Positions 22,803 to 35,653 of a DNA stretch of 64,000 bases are shown piece after piece (the stretch's first letter is position 1; each line of letters opens with the position of its first letter). The notes under the pieces were generated by a model. The model saw only the letters and a program-made list of their open reading frames with translations, did not search any database and was not told the DNA's origin. A program made the translations under genes and the position numbers. The stretch is taken from assembly GCA_037074615.1 (NCBI GenBank), contig CM073532.1, forward strand, positions 12,236,001 through 12,300,000, written 5' to 3'. The stretch comes from Leucaena leucocephala (Eukaryota > Streptophyta > Magnoliopsida > Fabales > Fabaceae).

Positions 22803-25764
22803 TGTAACATCCTGATTCTTGGGTCTAGGAGAACTGGGAGGTAGTCTGATATGGGCAGGCTGCTAAATCCATAGTCCCAGGGTAGTAGTCTGATATGGGC
22901 AGATCACTTACCTATATTTTGTAGGAATTCGAGGAATGAGCTAAGTCCCTTAGGATTTACAGATGAGTTAAGTCTTTGAACTATAAAATAGGGACAGTTC
23001 ACCTAGGCTCAAAAAGAGGAATGTAAGGAATATCCTAAGTCTTAAGCTTAGGAATTCTGTATGTAGCTAGATATGGGCTGGCTCCTGAGTAAGATAACCT
23101 GATATGGGCGGGTTGTCAAGCCTTTCAATTAACAATGACTCCCGAAGAGTTCAGGGGATGAGTTGTTGAAAGAGAATTTTGAGAACTTTAGATAAAGGAT
23201 AAGAAGATAAGTAAAGATGTTAGAGAGAGAATACAGGGGCATAATCGTAATTATGGGAAAGATCGGGCTAGTAGCCTATGAGTACCATATTTTACCATAA
23301 AATAGAAAAAATTATGCTGATCATTTCACTGAACTGTGAAATATGCATATGAGGTCTCTATGAGTATGAAAGAATTATGAAAAGTTAAGGGACTTAATTG
23401 AAAAAAAAAAGTTTCCAAAGGCAAAATGGTAATTATGGAAAGTTGAGCCAAAAGTGGCTTAGAACTGTCCGAAAATATTTCAGTCCCAAACTTCACCAGT
23501 AGATAGAGGAAGTAATGCTGGTTAATCTGGCTTAATACGGAAATTTTATCAAAGTTCCAGATAGCTGAAAATTATCTGATAATGAAAAAGTTATCTAAAA
23601 ATTTTATCAGATCTCCTGGACCTCAGATATGAGCAAAAAGTTACAGGAATATGCATCCTATGAAGACGGAGGTCAGGGAACTGACAGAATCCCAAAAGGA
23701 GTTTTGTAGAAGAAGTTATTCACTTTTTAGTGAATTTAGACGGGAGTTTATGAGCTCTTAGGATCCGATAGGGAGATTTAGCAGTTAATAAACTGGGACT
23801 AAATAAGCCCAGATGACATAACGCAGATGCCCATAGTGACACCAAGGTTGGCCCAGGTCCATGATATCAGTTCAGTGGTAAAAGGGGCCGGTGTCCCGAA
23901 AAAGATGTAAAATGACGAAAATGCCCTTATGTTGTAAAATACCTGAAGAATGAGTAAAGGGTATTTTGGTTATTTGACTAAGGTTAGTCAGTAAAGAAAG
24001 GTTATCTGGATAGTTGACCAGGGTCAGAGAATACTCTGGTAAGATATGAAGAGACAATAATGCCCCTAGATTCATTAAAGTAAACAAAGAGGAACCAAGG
24101 GCATTTTGGTAATTTACCAAGGGATGGATCTTGGGAATTGAGCCATCAGAGTACTTGGGCTGGATCAGAGACCCAAGATCATATTCCCAGAGTCCAAAAA
24201 CGTAGCCCAAGGAATATGTGGGTTAAAGTGGCATTAAAATAATATTTTAGTGAGTTTTCAATAAAGTAAAGTTACCCGGTCGAAGTGATAACCGGGGAAT
24301 TGATCAGATAAAGTTTTGAACTTATCTGGTAGCCATGAAGTGGCGTGAAAGGTGACATCAAGACGCCACATGGCACTAATCTAGAGGGAGAAGGAAAAGT
24401 TAAAGACACGTGGCACGATCTCAGCCGTTCATTCCGGGATAAGACTCTGGAATTCTCTGGAAACGTTGAGTCAGCTGGTAAGGTGTCCCAAGGGCCCCAC
24501 CATTGCACCACCTAGCATGTGAGGTGTCCCATGATGATGTCACTTTTGATGAGTCATTATGGAGGACGATGTCATCATGATGATGCAGGCGAAGCTTTTT
24601 GAGGAAGCAAGCGATCTGAGCCATTCATCGTGAATCAATCTGAGCCATTCATTCCACCTTGCCTCAAGTATAAATACCCCCCTTTGCTGTTCCATTCACG
24701 GCTCAAGGCAAGAAAGTAGAGATAGAAGTGAGTTCTAGAGAGAGAAAGAGAAAGAGAAAGAAAGAAGGAAGTTTTGGCAGAGCCGGAAGCAGTATAGAGA
24801 TAGTAGAGTTTTGCTAAGCTAGTAAGGTAGTAACTAATCTTAGCTTTTATGTAATGGCTTTGTGATTTGATGTGCTATTGTTTGGTTGGAATATTGTCTT
24901 ATATGTTATGTCTGAAGCTCCATTACATAATGCTATGATTATATGTTATTATTAAATATAGAAGCACGCAATATACTTATCTGTACACAATCACAAGCAG
25001 GCACTATCACACTGCATTACATATATTGTTATGGTTGTTACTACTGAGATTCCCCCAAATCTCATCCCCTATGTATAACCCATTACAGGGAGGTTATGTC
25101 AAAGTGAATTTTGAGAATGCTGAAAGATGCCGTTATGCTGCTAAAATTATGGCAGAATGTCCATAATGAAGATAGGAGATGATACGTACTGTGTACGTAG
25201 GTACTGTCTAAGGAGTCTGGAAGTGAGTGGACCTAACCGGTTCATCCAGTCTTTCCTGGGTACTTACGTAGAATGGTAGTTCTCACGAGAATTACCGAAT
25301 TAGTACGGATAAGTTATTTTTAAAGATGAAGTATAGTAGATATACTACTGGATTTCAGGTAGGAAAGATGTAATAGAGATATGAGGATTTTGTTCATGCC
25401 TTGTTGTATAACAATTTATTATTTAATAATAAGTGTTGTTTGGCATGTTCAGCTTGTGTATAAGAAATTAAGAGAGAAATTCGCAGGTCTTGAGGCAGCG
25501 GTGTTTCGACCTTAGTTTGACCTAGTAAACGAAAATGTTTGGCCACGAAATTTGGTGAGTCAGTAGCACACATCTGGGGCATTACGTGGATAGGTAATAA
25601 GCCTCATTTGGATGTGTAGAATGAGATAAATCAGTTTTCAAAGTAAAGGTTCAGAATAAGGAACTTAAGAGTAAAATTTTAATTTATGGGCTTAAGTTAA
25701 GATATAATCGAGCCATTATCACTTCCGCAAGTGTAATCTGAGGGGTATAAGGGAGGATGTTTCA
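22803..25764 (+). repeat. E3 3' LTR
   Basis: A 2962-bp LTR from TGTAACATCC to GGATGTTTCA. It is closely similar to S1 and S2, and its last 1.65 kb matches 18931-20585. TATAAATA at 24669-24676 is followed by a GA-rich leader. Frames inside are chance. The outer target duplication cannot be tested because the left end is outside the window. Confidence 0.9.
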
Positions 25765-28280
25765 AAAAGTTCCCCAGCCATTGAGTTTTTTGGCTTTATC
25801 TTCTCTTCTATTTCTTTCTCTCTTGTGTGGTGCAATGCTGTTCAATCACAACTTAGGTTCCAGTAACATAGTTAGCGGGAGCTCCATATTCAACCCAAAG
25901 ACTTGACTCGGTACGTTTTGGATCTCTCTCTATTTGTTTACAGAATATAAGCCAGCCGCTACTTGCAATGACAATTCAAAATCCAGTGGTTTAGTGATTT
26001 AATCCAGCAAGTTCTTTTGTTGATAAAATCAATCCAACAAGGTGTATATGCAACAAATTGTATTTTGTTCAATATGATGGCAAATTGTTGATAAAGTCAA
26101 TATGGCACCAAGTTCAGTGCCTATTTAGCTTATTACAGCAGCTGAGATGAGAGCAAGTTCTGAGAGTGATATGCATGTAGGCATTATTTTCAGAGCTTTT
26201 TATATATATACATGTAGTTAAAGATGAGGTGAAAAGTAAAATATTTTGTCAAGAAGACAAATCTATACCTATGAAATGGTCAGCTGTAATTTGTATGTCA
26301 AAGATGTTATTATATTTGAATGAAAGCTTTTTAATAAAATCTAATGGCACCACAGTCCGTTTCATTCTCATTGCTATATGTTCATAGATAATTCCCTTGC
26401 TTGTGTTAAAGGAAAGTTGTGGGCTTATTGGTGTTACAGTTTTGTCATTCTTTTCATCAGATGAAACTACATGCTTGTAAGTAAACAAAGTGGATTCAGA
26501 TTTTAGTCCCCTTTTTTCCTTATTCCGATTTTCAAGAGAGAAAATCTGATTAAACATCAAAACGGATTCACACGTTATATAGATGTGCAGCATCAAGGAA
26601 AGTTATATATGTGTAGAATCCTCTCCTATGGATAAAATTAGTATCATGGTGACCATTGCTTTACATGAAATTTAGTTTATAATATGATGAACATATATAA
26701 CTTGATCTTGGCAAAAAAAAAAAAAAACATGACATCTATATTTTATATGTAGTATCATATAGGAGCTGTCAAAAAATAAAACTGCTTAGTTTTCCAGTTT
26801 TTCCAACTTGTGTGACATGGAAATAAACAACAATTTTAAATATTGATATAGTGCCTCTTCTCCTCAACACCTTATGGCATAACATTGCTTAACCAAAAAA
26901 CTAACTGAATGCAATTCAGTAAGTGGATACAGTATCGCGGAGGATATTGCTCAACATATCTAAGTCCCCCATGTCCCTTCTTTTATATACCATTGCAACA
27001 AAGTTCTCTTATCACAAAAGACTACCAAATGTACCAACAGATCAAACCAGTCAAAGTTATGTGTGTGCAGCATCAAGGAAAAATTGGGGGGGGGGGGGAA
27101 ATCATAGTACTTACCAAAACAACTTTTCTAAAGAAAAAATCCTATAAAAATACCACTTGAATTTTAAAATCTCAAATTAATTTTGTTTCTTACAGTTAGT
27201 TAGTAATTAACTACATTTGATAAGCAAATAATAACATATTTTTGTAGAAATTCCTGATTTAGAATTTTGAGATTCAAGTGGTATTTTTTGTTTTCTAAAT
27301 GACAAATTATAATTCCAAATAAACTATGTAAGATTCATTTGATTTTTCTTAGAATCATAAAGACTTCATCTTTACTGAAGATAATACTTAATAGTATTAA
27401 AGATTTTTAGAAGCTAAATTGATCTTCAGAAGAAAAAAAAATATTGTCATTGCATAAGCTAGTATAAACAGTACAGTTCGATAAGGGGGAGGAGCATTGA
27501 CATTCTTGCATAAAATTTTCAAAACCTTTAAAAGCGATTTTCAAAAAACATATTGCTCCAAGGAAATGACAATCTGATGCAGAAAAAAATTCTCTCCAAT
27601 ACAAATCCAGAAATTGAATGCTCTATAACCAAAAAAGCATTCTCATATGACAACATACACAAAGAGGTAGATGTGACTGAGGAAGGAATGAGCACAAACC
27701 CATAAGCACTAGCATAAAGAAAGTTGTTATTGGCAAAGCAACGGTGATTCTCTCCCTCTATGATAGTGTTCGATGGTGGATGACGATGAATGCCAGTATT
27801 GCCGTCGCGGAGTGGGTTAAACTCTGATGGATAACGATTTCACAGGAATTGAATGGACGATCGAGATTATAATAAGACGGATGGTGGAGATGTGATTTTA
27901 TAAGTTACATGATGTGTGACTTTCCACTCAGAAGCCAGTTCAATCCGGCTCAACTGTTCAAACGGATCAAACGTTAAAAATGAGTCGCTAAGTTTTTCGA
28001 CAAACAATCCAACCTTCTGGTCTAGTCCGAGTTTAAAAACACTAGCTGACATTAAATCACAATGTTAACCTTCGTTAACATTAATATTACTTAGTCTAAA
28101 TATAATTAATTTTATAATTGTAAAATTTCATTATTCCAATAAATTTAAATGTTTTATATCATTATTTACCTAGTAACCTTTATCTTTTTTTTCTTTTCAA
28201 ATACATACAATTTGAGCAAATTGTTTTGTAAGCACATATATATATATATATTTTAAATTGTTATAAAATAAAGAAACAAT
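25765..28280. other. AT-rich flank without a recognised gene
   Basis: Host flank to the right of E3. A minus-strand frame at 26249-26596 (115 codons) has no motif I recognise and is probably chance. There is a run of 13 G at 27086-27098 and a poly-A at 26713. GTGCAGCATCAAGGAAA occurs at about 26585 and again at 27066. No rRNA, tRNA or known gene was seen. Confidence 0.5.
27145..27288. repeat. Small inverted repeat (MITE-like hairpin)
   Basis: Arms of about 32 bp at 27146-27177 and 27257-27288 share AAAAATACCACTTGAA and then CTCAAA with small indels. They are separated by about 80 AT-rich bases. It could be a short MITE, but the ends and target duplication were not resolved. Confidence 0.45.
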
Positions 28281-28739
28281 AGAGAGAAAAAGTAGAAAAT
28301 TAGAGAGGAGAAACAAGAGAGTATTTCTTATTCCTTTCAGAGGTTAAAAATACATAATACATAGCCTCTATTTATAGACACAACTTTACAATTTTAACTC
28401 TATCAGATTATATATATTCCCTAATAATAGGAGATGACTGTGGGATAATAGAGAAATAATAGGAGATATATGGAGATATGGACACCACACAAATATTATA
28501 TTTATAAACACTTGCTTATATATGAATGTGGCTCATTAAAAACTGTAAATAGGAAAAACTCCATGAGACAAAAATCTAGTAGAAGAAAAGGAGTAAATCA
28601 TCTATTGATACATTATCCATTGCTGCCTCATTAAAAATAACTTACTAGGAAAACTCAGTTAGACAAAAATATCGACAAGACAAAAAAGAATACAGTCTAT
28701 ATCAACTCCCCCTTTTAGCCACATCAAGTGACATCTTTG
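28281..28739 (-). repeat. Ty1/copia LTR remnant
   Basis: It adjoins the decayed copia coding region and reads, on the minus strand, like the start of a copia LTR. The ACTCCCCCTTTT stretch at 28704 is typical of the polypurine junction on the complementary strand, followed by short CATTAAAAA and AGGAAAACT motifs. The outer end is not defined. Confidence 0.5.
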
Positions 28740-30400
28740 TATCTGTGAAGTCTAATATTTTGAACAAGCCTTTCAAATATTGTAGCAGTAAGTGACTTGG
28801 GTTGGTGAATAAATATGTCAGATATTAATTTCTTAGTCTTTTGAAGATCATGAGGCAAATAGTCCATTTGTGGGCTATGACATGTCGATCATACTATGAT
28901 ATACCGATATAAGGATCATACAAGAATCTAGTATCTACATAGCTAACAAGATCAGTCTTGGGTATATTCGAAAAAAATAATCTCATTTCCACAATATCCT
29001 TAAAGTAACAAAAAGTTGTTTAACTCTATTCCATCATCTTTATGCTGATGAAGAACTACATTATGCTAATAACCAAATAACATATTAGGTCATATGTGAC
29101 TAGCTAGATACATAAGCACTCAAATTGCATTAAGATATAGTATTTCTGGACCAAGTATTTATTCATCACCTTCTTAAGGTCTAAAAGGATCTTTATCCAC
29201 ATATAAAGATCTTACAACTATCGAAGCACATAATGACTATGATTTATCCGCATAAAGACTCTTTGAGACCTTTCTTGCTTTTTAAGACCTTTCTTGTATG
29301 AGTTTCTTAATACATAAAAAATCCAATAGAAATATTCAACAAGGTACATTTTGTTCTTCCCAAGTCCTTCATTTTAAATTCTTTCTTTAAGCAATTCAAA
29401 ACTTTTGCAAACTATTTAGGAATTTCAATGATAATTTTGTCATTAACATAAATATAGCAATGATAACAAACTCATTTCCCGATCTTTTCATACATGGGAA
29501 TTTTAGAATATTTTTATATTCTTCCTACAATACATATTTACTAAGTCGGTTATACCACAATATAATGTCTAAAACACCCAATTTATATGATATTGACATC
29601 ACATTTCGAGTGCTTAGGCTACAAAAACTCACGTCATGATATTGCATTTTGCATCTTTTCTTTTCTTTTTGTTGGTCAACCATCTTTCTGTCTACATCTC
29701 ATGAAAAATTTGTATATAAGATCCTCATTTGATCACGTGATATTATCAGCAAAATTGTTGTTGATAATCTTTTCAGTTGCTTTTGAGATTTCCTTATTGC
29801 TTTCAAGTACTTGAACCTCTTTTGAGGTCTTATAAATAGTTATATCTCACTTCTAGCCTCCTCAATATGATAATCTCAATTATTTGCTCCATTTTTTTTT
29901 CTTTTAGAACTGATCATTTTCTCATACTTCATGGATGTCTCATTTTTCATTTTTACTGATTGGAGCATTTTTTAGCTAAAATATGAGATATAAGAATTCT
30001 CATTTAGGTCAGTTATTGTGTGTGAAAATATTTTATGAATACAATATTTGATAAACTTCTAGTTCATATTGCTATATTTGAGGATCTATAGGTTTAATAA
30101 TGATAATGCATTCTATGTTTATCTTTTCCAACTACTCATTTTCTTCCCCTCATGTTGGAAAAATTTTGTCAAATGACAATCAACTAATCATGTGGTATAA
30201 ATCTTCTAAATCCATTTGTTTCCTTTAGAAACATAATTTTGTTACATTTAGATACAAACAAGAAGTAGGTTCTTGTCCAACATTTATCCCAACTTTCTTT
30301 AAATATTCATCTATGTGTTTTGTAGTGAAATAGATATTACACATTTAAAATCTAAGATGGAAAATATCCGGCTCTTGATCAAAAACCAATTATAGTGAAA
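28740..30400 (-). pseudogene. Ty1/copia polyprotein remnant (RT and RNase H)
   Basis: Badly decayed reverse transcriptase region on the minus strand. Readable landmarks, in coding order, are an integrase-RT linker near 30300-30150 (FDCHLTKFFQHEG), a catalytic-site relic with YVND for YVDD near 29440, KKEFKMKDLG near 29380, VRSLYVDKDPFRP near 29200, a GYADAGY-like relic (SYVDTRF) near 28940, and the C-terminal tail near 28790. Stops and frameshifts occur throughout, so it has no function. It is antisense to its surroundings and ends beside the LTR remnant. Confidence 0.6.
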
Positions 30401-31635
30401 GAATTTATAATAAAATGTGTTGGCTTGATGCATTCAAGTATGACAATATGTAAAATCAATTATCCCAACACTAAAGTGAGAAACTTGTTCTAAAAAATTT
30501 TGATCTAGCTACTTTGGGAGGCTTTGACAAATAATTTTCTTTGATAACTATGTTAAATATGCTTTTAAAAGCATATAATCATTATCAATTTAAGGGAATA
30601 TCACTAGATATTTGAACATTGTAGATCTACAATAATCAAATCCCAATTCATAGCTATTGATGTTCTCATATTTTATTCTTTTGAAAACAAGTAGCACATA
30701 AAAATCCTTGGATTGAATGTGCAATTTATAAAGAATTTTCTTATTCTTTGATGAATGTCCACACATTCTAATATTTTACATCATTATGATCCCAGATTAT
30801 CTAACTAATCATACCAAACAATACATGCATAAACTTAAGATTTATTGTAATATTATTCTCAATCATTAGTAAATTTCTGGTTATCATATTATATTAGTAA
30901 ATCTCTTTGAACCTGAAGACATGCCCTGATCTGAAGAGCCCGAGACTCAACTCACCTCTACTTTTTTGTACCAAACAAAAAAGCTTCATTTTAGACTTGT
31001 CTAAACATTTTTTGTAAATTTTACCCCTAATTAATTATATGTCTCTTTTATCTATTTTTCCACCCATTCTCTCATCTTTTTTCACTCATTCTCTCTCTCA
31101 CTTATCCTCTTTATAAATAAGAACATAGTTAAAAAAATATATTTCTTACATATTTATTACTTTTAACTAATTTTTTTATTAACATAATCAATTATTTGAA
31201 ACCTATAAATAGAACATGAGTATTTCTTTACAAAACAGGCTATGGAGGCTTTTGCAAAAGTCAGGTCGCCGGGTACCTTCTAATTGAAAAGTATCCAACC
31301 TTATACTGCGCTATTCTCATTACTTGAATATCATTGAGGCTTGTCTTTTGTGGAGATGGCCCTGAATCTCTACAACTGTTCTTAACTAGTTCTTTTTCTT
31401 AGGCTGCTGCTTTGGTCCATCACTTGACTATTGAGGTTCAAGATCGCTGAAATTTCACGTTAATTATGAAATAGTTTTCTGGACCATTTATAATCAAACA
31501 AAAATTTGATTGTTTGCCAATTAAATCCAAAATTGTTGTTTATTTTCATAATAGAACAAAAATTTGATTTTTGAAAATTTTTAAAATAAAATTAGACCTA
31601 CATCTGCCTTCAATTTTCATTCTTTAACTACAAAA
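30401..31635. other. AT-rich stretch without recognised features
   Basis: No gene or RNA seen. It may include further decayed copia sequence, but nothing is readable. Confidence 0.4.
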
Positions 31636-32133
31636 AGAGCCTATTTGGTTTAGCTTATGGAGAAGAGCATATGGGGAAAAATAATTTAAAAAGTGATTAT
31701 AGAAAAAGAGCTTTTGGATGAAAAGTGATTCTGAAAAAATAAGTGTTTAGATAGTTATTACCAGAATGACTTGTTTGATAAGTAAATTACTAAAAAGGGC
31801 ATTGGGTAAAATGATAGTTATATAAAGATATTTTGCCACGAAAGCTTGCAGACTCTTCTTCCCATCCCCACCACCACCGGATTCTTCCTCTCCGTCGTCA
31901 CCTCATTCTTCTTTCTTCACCTCTGTTAGAACCTTTGCAACCCGAATACCTTCATCGTCGAGTTCGTTGCCTATGGCAACGGAGATCGAAAAGGAAGTCG
32001 TCGTCCTCACCCATTGGATCCTCCTCCTACATCTTCATTCCTCTCCGTCAAAACCTCTACAACCCGAAAAAGCTGCCACCTCCATCTTGGAACCTCTTAA
32101 CCTCCGTCAGAAATGCAAGCTTCCTTCTCCACC
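31636..32133. repeat. Possible half of a TIR element split by E5
   Basis: The stretch starts with a GAGCCTATTTGGTTT-like terminus and CTTTTGG/AAGTGATT motifs common in plant hAT-type MITEs, then has a GC-rich CCTCCGTC-containing part. A similar GC-rich part follows E5 at about 42260-42360, and an inverted-looking terminus (ATCAAACAAGCAC) ends near 42605. The frame at 31833-32138 is probably not a gene. Terminus and duplication were not proven. Confidence 0.28.
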
Positions 32134-33613
32134 TGTAACATCCTAAATTTTTATTGGATTTTTTAGCACATTAAAAATATTATTTACCAATAACTTAAAG
32201 ATATTAAATAAATTAAAATCATTATAGTTTGATATTTTTATTAATTTCAATAAAAATAAATATATATGAATTATCCTACTATTATTTTTATTAAAATCCA
32301 CGATTTGATTGATGTTATTAATTAGGGATATATTGAGATTTATATTCAGATTTTAGATATGAATTCAAATTTTGAAGATGTGATATTATTATATCTTATG
32401 GGATTCTAATAAATGGTAGAGATAATAATAATAATAATAATAATAAAATAATAAGATTATATTAGATAAAAAAAAGTTAAACCTAGATCCCTTTCTCACC
32501 TCTTTTTATATAGCCTTCACCTATTATCTCCTTCCTTCACATCACTCTTTCTCTCCTTCTGATCTCACTCTTGCAATAAAGGTACGCGTTCTCAATTCCT
32601 ATTCTCAATTCCTCTTCTGTCTCTCCTTTTTTTTTTAGTGTTTATCATAGTACTATACTTCTTTTTGCCAAATCTTGTCCCCGTCACGCCACTGCTCTTC
32701 CTTTTGTCTCTTCCTTTTGTCAAGCAAGTTCTGCGTATATATAATATGTATATATATTTGAGTGTGGGTGTTGCATTAGGTGTGAGTTTCAACGTCTTGC
32801 TTTACAAAGGAACCATCAAATATATATATACACACACTTTTCCAAACATCATTATCCATATGTCTTCCTCTACGTCTCCTTTCTTCAATACATATATGGA
32901 TATATGCTTATCAATTATCCCTATCTCACCATCACCTTACGTATACCTTACGCATGTATACATATGCATATATATATTTATATATACATTTAGGTTTCAA
33001 CCTAATTTATTATTATTATATTAAACTAATTAAATGTTTAAATGTGACAGTGGGCATGTATATGTAAATAAAGAAATAAAAAGAAGTCCAGTAAGCTTGG
33101 CAAAGAAACATATAAATATATATATCTTATAAATAAAATAAGTATGTTCTTAAATAATATAGGATTAAAATAGAAAATAATTTTATATGTGCAACCATTT
33201 ATATATATACATATATTTAAACAAAAACATATTAGTATGCATGATGAGTATGATCGATGGTTACTGAGGCTTTTGTCTCACCCTATTTTTATTAACATTT
33301 TTCAGGAGTTAGTTCAGTTGCTGGTTCGAACAGGAAGGCGCCGGAGGCATAGTTGTTCTAGTGAACTGTACAACACCCTCCTTTTTATTTGTGTTGAGTA
33401 GATGTATATTACCATTATAAGGCCTACTTTTATTTATACTCTGATGACTTGCTATTTCTATGATCGTACTAAATAATGGGTGCTGACAGTAGGCCAGAGC
33501 CTTTTAGGATTATGCATGTGACTTAATGGACCTACAAGGATTACTTACTATATTATGAGTATTATTTGAAAATTTTGCTAGCGTTATGGGTATTGGTGTT
33601 GTTCACCTGAGTA
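32134..33613 (+). repeat. E5 5' LTR
   Basis: Starts TGTAACATCC and matches 40388-41827 closely, including a TAA microsatellite (32425-32444) and the stretch ending TTCACCTGAGTA. The two copies diverge after that point, so the 3' end is set where similarity stops rather than by a CA end. Confidence 0.75.
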
Positions 33614-33679
33614 TTATTCCCTGTTTGCCTGTATTATTTTGTTTACTTCTTTGGTGGGTTGCATCCTTAGGTGGGGAGG

Positions 33680-35653
33680 ATGGTACAAACTCGATCAAGC
33701 GCACCTAGTGGCAGTAGACCTCAACAGGATAGGCCTCAACTAGATTGTGGGCCTCAGCGTGATAGACCTCAACCTGATTATGATGCAATAATGGAACATA
33801 TGAAGGATGTAGTGTTGGGTGCGGTCGATGAAAGGTTAAAGAAGTTCGAAGAAAAGGTGCTGGAGAACCAAGAATCAGGTAATAAGGGATCAAGCAACCC
33901 TAATAAGATGGAGAATTATTTTGCAAGTGAGGGCCATGATGAAGAGCAGGTCCACGTTAGCGTTGAGGGGGAAACAGCAGGAGGAGTCTTTTATCCCCCA
34001 CTTTTGAATGACATCACTAAGGTCTGGAAAAAAGTGCATAAGCATGTCCCTCCAAAGTTTAAAGGGGGACTTGAGGCTTCAGAGGCAGAGAAGTGGATTA
34101 AGAGAATGGAGACAATATTCTCAGTTGTCCCTTGCATCTCACCACTAAAGGTGCAAGTGGCTATAACATATCTGGAGGATGAGGCGAGAGATTGGTGGGA
34201 CAGTGTAAGGCCAGCTAATATCTCACAGATGACTTAGGAAGATTTTAAGGAAATGTTCTATGATCACTTCTTTCCTAAGGAATTGCTTATGGAGAAACAA
34301 TTTCAGTTTTACTCCTTGCGACAGGATGATATGCACGAGGACCTATTCATCACTAAGTTTATTGAATTGGTAAAGTATGTTCCTAGCCCAGAAAATGTGA
34401 ATTACTCTCTTTGGAAGGCACAACAATTGTTGTATCATGCTAAGCCAGAACTGCAGTAGGCGTTGACTCTATATAAGCCTGAGTAATTTGAGGATTTGTG
34501 CATCAAACTGAGAGTTATGGCTAGAAAGGCCAGAGAGGTTGACCAAAGTAAGAGGGTGCAGGCTCCAGTCAGGGGGCCTCATCAATTGGGACCCACAAGA
34601 GCTGTAGGGAAGCAAAATCAGTTCAGTGCTGGGAACTTAGGTAACTCGCGTAACAACAGGAGTGGTGGTCAGAAGAGACGTGATCAGAGAAGGCCAGACC
34701 AGAGGGGCCCTTTTCAGAGGACTTATGGCCAGAGGAGCCAGCCGAGTGGGACTCACAATCCCCATAGAGGGTCTGTAATGTCTACACCTAGTGTTAGCGG
34801 CCCATGTCAGAAGTGTGGGAGACCGCACTGGGGACAATGCTGGGAATGCTACAAGTGTCACAAATTAGGGCATATTGCCAAATTTTGCCCCGATAACAGG
34901 CAACCCTCGCAGAGTGTTAGATCAACCCAAACAGGGCGCATGTTTGCTATGACCCAAGAGGAGGCCGGAGCGTCTCCTAATCTTATTAGAGGTAATATTC
35001 TATTACAAGGACATGATATATCTGCTTTATTTGATTCTGGTGCTACTCATTCTTTCATATCCGAGGATTGTGCTAGGAGATTAAAATTTCCTGTGACTGA
35101 TTTGTCTTATGATTTGAAAGTGTCAACTCCTGCGGGAGCTACTGTCATTACCGTCCAGGCATGTTTAAAACTTACTCTTAGGTTTGGAGGACAAGAGTCC
35201 TTAATTGATTTGATTTGTATGCCCTTGAGAGGCATTGATGTGATTGTCGGCATGGATTGGTTGATGACCAATAATGCCACTCTTGATTGTAAAAAGAAAT
35301 TAGTAACTATCTCCATGAGTACTACACTTGTTGAGATGCCAAGAGATTCCATATTAATGTCTGCTGCACGAGCGGACAAAGCTGTCAGGAAGGGGTGCCA
35401 AGCATTCACGATTTTCTTCTCCATTGATGTGGATACAAAAGTGGGGATTGATCATATTGAAGTGGTAAATGAATACCCAGAAGTGTTCCCAGATGAGGTG
35501 TCTGGTTTACCTCCAAAGCGTGAAGTTGAGTTCTCTATTGAGCTAGTTCCAAGAATAGCTCCAATGTCGAAGGCACCGTATAGAATGTCTCCGTCTGAAT
35601 TGGCGGAACTGAAAAAGCAACTTAAGGAATTGCTCAACAAGGGTTTCATCTGA
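33680..35653 (+). pseudogene. E5 gag and protease region
   Basis: Capsid, nucleocapsid and protease part of the polyprotein, in one frame from ATG 33680. Gag domain: YLEDEARDWWDSV near 34170-34205, continuing past a stop to FKEMFYDHFFPK. Zinc knuckle CYKCHKLGHIAKFC near 34848-34889 binds genomic RNA. The retropepsin active site is LFDSGATHSFIS near 35025-35060. In-frame stops are at 34235, 34457, 34484 and 35651. No frameshift was seen, so this was coding until recently on an evolutionary scale. GTG at 33671 is in frame but the ATG nine bases later is preferred. Confidence 0.85.

Noticed and set aside
26249..26596. 115-codon minus-strand frame
   Set aside because: No motif, no splice context, AT-rich composition. 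Probably chance.
32638..33024. 128-codon frame in the E5 LTR (also 40924-41283)
   Set aside because: Part of both LTR copies, AT-rich, and altered by indels between them.
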